The position numbers and the translations under genes are program-made. Shown here one piece after another: positions 60,928-64,000 of a DNA stretch of 64,000 nt. Origin of the DNA: Mya arenaria (Eukaryota; Mollusca; Bivalvia; Myida; Myidae); contig NC_069131.1 in NCBI RefSeq assembly GCF_026914265.1, positions 5,891,001 to 5,955,000 on the forward strand, read 5' to 3'. The notes under the pieces are model-generated. The model was not told the origin of the DNA, did not search any database, and saw only the letters and a program-made list of their open reading frames with translations. Position 1 is the stretch's first letter. Each line of letters opens with the position of its first letter.

Positions 60928-62754
60928 CCTCATCTTGTCAGAGAACACTTTATTATCTTCCTCAACTCTGCCTAGACTGGTTGACGGTACATTTCCGAAT
61001 AGGGCTCAGATCCCGAGCACCTGTTAAAACACAAGTTTGTTTACTGTGATCGAATATTCGATGATCTAGATCAATACAGAGGCTTCTCTTGGTCACACAT
61101 GCGAAGTGTCATCTTGTTTTGTTGAGTTCTCTTCTTAAAATGCCATTAAAAGTTATTATACGCTTCAAGTTCAAATTGTAGCAAACGGTGAATGACGTCA
61201 GAGGGTGCATGCGCAGTTATGTTGACCTACATTTAAGATATTTATATATAGAAATCACGCTTTACATTTAAATCGCATGTTTGATAAACAGCGGAAAAAA
61301 TAAATAACATTGCCGCTAAGTGTATATATAATAAGTTCAATATAGCATACTTATTAATCATAATTAAATGACCATTAATTCTCGCTTTTAAAGTGTTCAG
61401 TATTTGTGCTCTCAAAAGCATTAATTGAAGGATGATTTACTGTCCTAAAAATGAACGATTTTTGACATAAAATTGATCGTGAATCTGTGCTTTGATAAAA
61501 GTGTTCCGCTTTGTGACCTTAGCAAGTATCATGCTATTCATTTAAAATAGTGTAGAGTGAGCTTCAAATAACGTGCTTGTGTAAGAGCACGTCTTTCCTA
61601 CTTCCTACTACTAGTTCCTTTGCTGTTTACGTTTATTTCTAGGTCTCCTAATTTTGCACTTATAAGGTGTTACGCTTGGTCTATCATGTGTTTGCTTGGT
61701 AATATTGAGTTCGGCTGTTTAATGTCTTCTGCGATGAACAGAACTTCGAGAGAACTGCGATGCCCGTGGATGGGGATGTGCCAGCTGGCGGCGGAAAAGT
61801 GTTCTTTGGTGTATTCTGCATTTGCATCTGATAAAAATCCTATTGTCAATAATTGTCTTTTTCATGTTCTCTATGCACTCATTTTATTAAGCTTTATTTT
61901 TCTTATCCCACTCAAATAACCGTTTTTCTAGGCTCACATTTAAATGAGGAAATTGATATATTTTATTTTCCCTTTACTATTTATTTGACTTTCGGTGGCA
62001 TATATTTCCAACATCATTATTCAAATTTCACATTAAATTGCTTTTATATTTACTAGTTTAATCTAAAAAGCCAAACATGACGAACGAAAATTTCGCATCC
62101 TTTGCTTAAGGGGAGGAAGTACAGGCGGAAACACATTTTGTGAGTATGCTAGAGACGTTTTATTTTTATATCATACTAACGTTAGTTTTTAAGCATATGG
62201 CCCTTTCTCATTCATGGATATTTGTTTTATCTTGAACTTTGCTGTTTTGGCATGCGTAAAAGCTAGTGACAATGCACAGAGTTATAAATAAAGCCACTTG
62301 CACTTTACACTTTTAGGAAGCATATACTTTCGTATTTATTTTGGTAATCGATTTAGTTTGCTTTTTGATTTTAATCAATAGTGGGTATCTTTGCTAAAAG
62401 TTCAAAGTTCTAATGTCGATGCTTCTCGCTAAATTGTATAACTTGACGTTACGGATAATATATGCTGTTCTTATTATATTCACGAACAAAAACCTATGGT
62501 TGATTTACTGAATTATCATAATAATAAACCTAAAAGAAATACTTGAAATTGTCTCATATGCAATTCAAAAAGTGATGTTAATGTTTTGACAGTTAAAGTA
62601 ACCACTCTTATAATCAAATTTGATTATTCAACTGCCTTATCATCTCTGTTATCTAGGAAACGTTTCAGAAATATAATTAATTGAATGATTTAAAACTGAA
62701 TACTAACGTTAAAATTAAATAGTTGTATACAATATCAAATTTGTTATGTCTTGC
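60928..62754. other. Non-genic stretch
   Basis: An open frame at 61620-61919 (+) has no recognisable domain and shows no codon bias. Nothing else was identified. Confidence 0.4.
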
Positions 62755-64000
62755 ACTAGACGAGGATAAAGAAGTAAGGGCAGTATTCTGTGACATCTCA
62801 AAGGTCTTGATCACGTATGGCATACTTTTCAAGCTTCGTGAAAGTGTTATTTCCGGTTCCCCATTATAATGGCTTACTGTTTATCTCGGTGAAAGAAAAC
62901 AGAGGTTTGTCTTGTCTGGTACTTTATCAGATACGATTTCAATATATGCCGGAGTTCCACAGGGCTCAATTCTTGGACCCCTACTCTTTCTTGTCTTTAT
63001 AAATGATATCGTCCGGGAAATAAAATCACCCATACGTCTTTTCGCAGATGATACTTCCCTGTTTATTATTGTCGATGATCCTTTGTCTGCAGCTCAGCAA
63101 CTAAATGATGACATGAACAAAATCCATATGTGGTTAGAAAGGTGGCTTGTATCATTTAACCATCGCGAAAACCGAATCATTTTTAATATCTCGAAAAACA
63201 AACAGACAAGCTCATCAAACTATTTTTATGGATAATGTTCAAATAGCGAAAGTTACTACTCATAAACATTTTGGCGTCACACTCGCCAATTACTGCTCAT
63301 GGCATGAGCATATTAACTACGTCAAATCCAAGGCATGGCAACGTATTTACCTTATGCGATCATTTAAATACGTCCTTGACCGCAAATCGCTAGAAGTCTT
63401 TAATAAAACATTATTCGGTCTCTATTGGAATACGCAGATGTAGTTTGGGACAATCTAATACAAGCTGATGAAGAAGACCAAAAGACGGTTCAGCATGAGG
63501 CAGCGCGAATAACTTCCGGAGCAACGCGACTTGTCTCAATTTCAAATCTTTTTATAGATACAGGACTTGAATTCTAATGGAGAGAAGGCGGAAACATAAA
63601 CTCACTTTTTTACAAAATGCTTCATTCTCTTACTCCAGCCTATCTCACTACACTTATTCCATCCCGAGTTGATGATACAATCTCTTACAATCTTTGGAAT
63701 TCTGTGAACCTTCGTAATATTCCTTGTAAAACTCAGTTGTTATTTAATTCATTTCTTCCAACCACAATATCCTTATGGAATGCACTTCCGGAAACTGTTC
63801 GTTCTTCGACATCCCTGCCCTCCTTTAATTACAATCTTAACAAGAAAACAAATCAGTTCCAAACATTTACTATGAGGGCGATCGCAAATGGAGCGTCATA
63901 CATGCAAGGCTGCGGATGCATTGTAGTAATCTTAATGAACACTTGTTCTCTAAAAACACTATCAATAGTCCATATTGTCAATGTGGTGAAATCGAGGACA
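62755..64000 (+). mobile_element. LINE reverse-transcriptase fragment, off right edge
   Basis: Broken frames encode the palm and thumb of a non-LTR reverse transcriptase: VRAVFCDISK near 62790, AGVPQGSILGPLLFLVFIND near 62948-63008, the FADD polymerase site (about 63042-63053), then the CSWHEH and LEYADVVWDN blocks near 63295 and 63428, and C-terminal sequence to the window end. Stops and frame changes show it is dead. It is the same family as the minus-strand fragment at 24206-25153, which shares WHEH, RSKA/KSKA, LEYAD and SGATRLVSIS-type motifs. Confidence 0.9.

Noticed and set aside
61620..61919. 99-codon plus-strand gene
   Set aside because: No domain, no splice partner and no family resemblance; probably chance.

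Overview
This window looks like genomic DNA from an invertebrate animal, most likely a bivalve mollusc. It is AT-rich, its genes are built of many short exons with GT-AG introns, and it is crowded with transposon remnants (Ty3/Gypsy, LINE, DIRS-like, tRNA-derived SINEs, TTAA-flanked foldbacks) of the kind common in bivalves. The species cannot be fixed from the sequence alone. All exon models below were built by hand from reading frame, splice dinucleotides and phase. They agree with each other in phase but are not transcript-verified.

The core is a three-gene cluster, all on the minus strand, transcribed from right to left. Gene A (59094 to 44856, 21 exons) encodes a receptor-type protein tyrosine phosphatase of about 1167 codons: signal peptide, cysteine-rich EGF-like ectodomain, one membrane span, an active-looking phosphatase domain D1 (intact HCSAGIGRTG loop, WPD loop, KNRY and Q loops) and a degenerate D2. 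Gene B (40693 to 33435, 5 exons, 584 aa, fully open) has the same ectodomain type and a membrane span, but no phosphatase. It ends in a short tyrosine-rich tail with an ITAM-like YxxI-x9-YxxL arrangement. Gene C (28651 to 13891, 21 exons, about 1060 codons) is a second receptor phosphatase with a shorter, diverged ectodomain and phosphatase exons almost the same as those of gene A. In all three genes the whole ectodomain is one large symmetric phase 1-1 exon. The layout suggests paired receptors: similar extracellular modules coupled either to a phosphatase or to a kinase-recruiting tail.

Genes A and C are products of a tandem segmental duplication that includes their introns and downstream DNA (about 12194 onward matches 44056 onward). 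An older exon-duplication relic and one SINE are shared by both copies; other insertions are private to one copy. Gene A carries an in-frame TGA in place of a conserved cysteine codon. Gene C carries three single-base indels in homopolymers. Each could be a real lesion or an assembly error. An inverted, decayed copy of the ectodomain exon lies on the plus strand at about 30790-31760.

The left part (1-13890) is mostly non-genic and contains a degenerate Ty3/Gypsy element (2750-11585) with two LTR-like repeats, gag, protease, reverse transcriptase, RNase H and integrase, broken by several stops and frameshifts. A LINE reverse-transcriptase fragment sits inside an intron of gene C, another LINE fragment runs off the right edge, and a third LINE 3-prime end lies near 60150. 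A DIRS-like reverse transcriptase relic lies between genes A and B. Minisatellites, microsatellites and foldback elements fill several introns.
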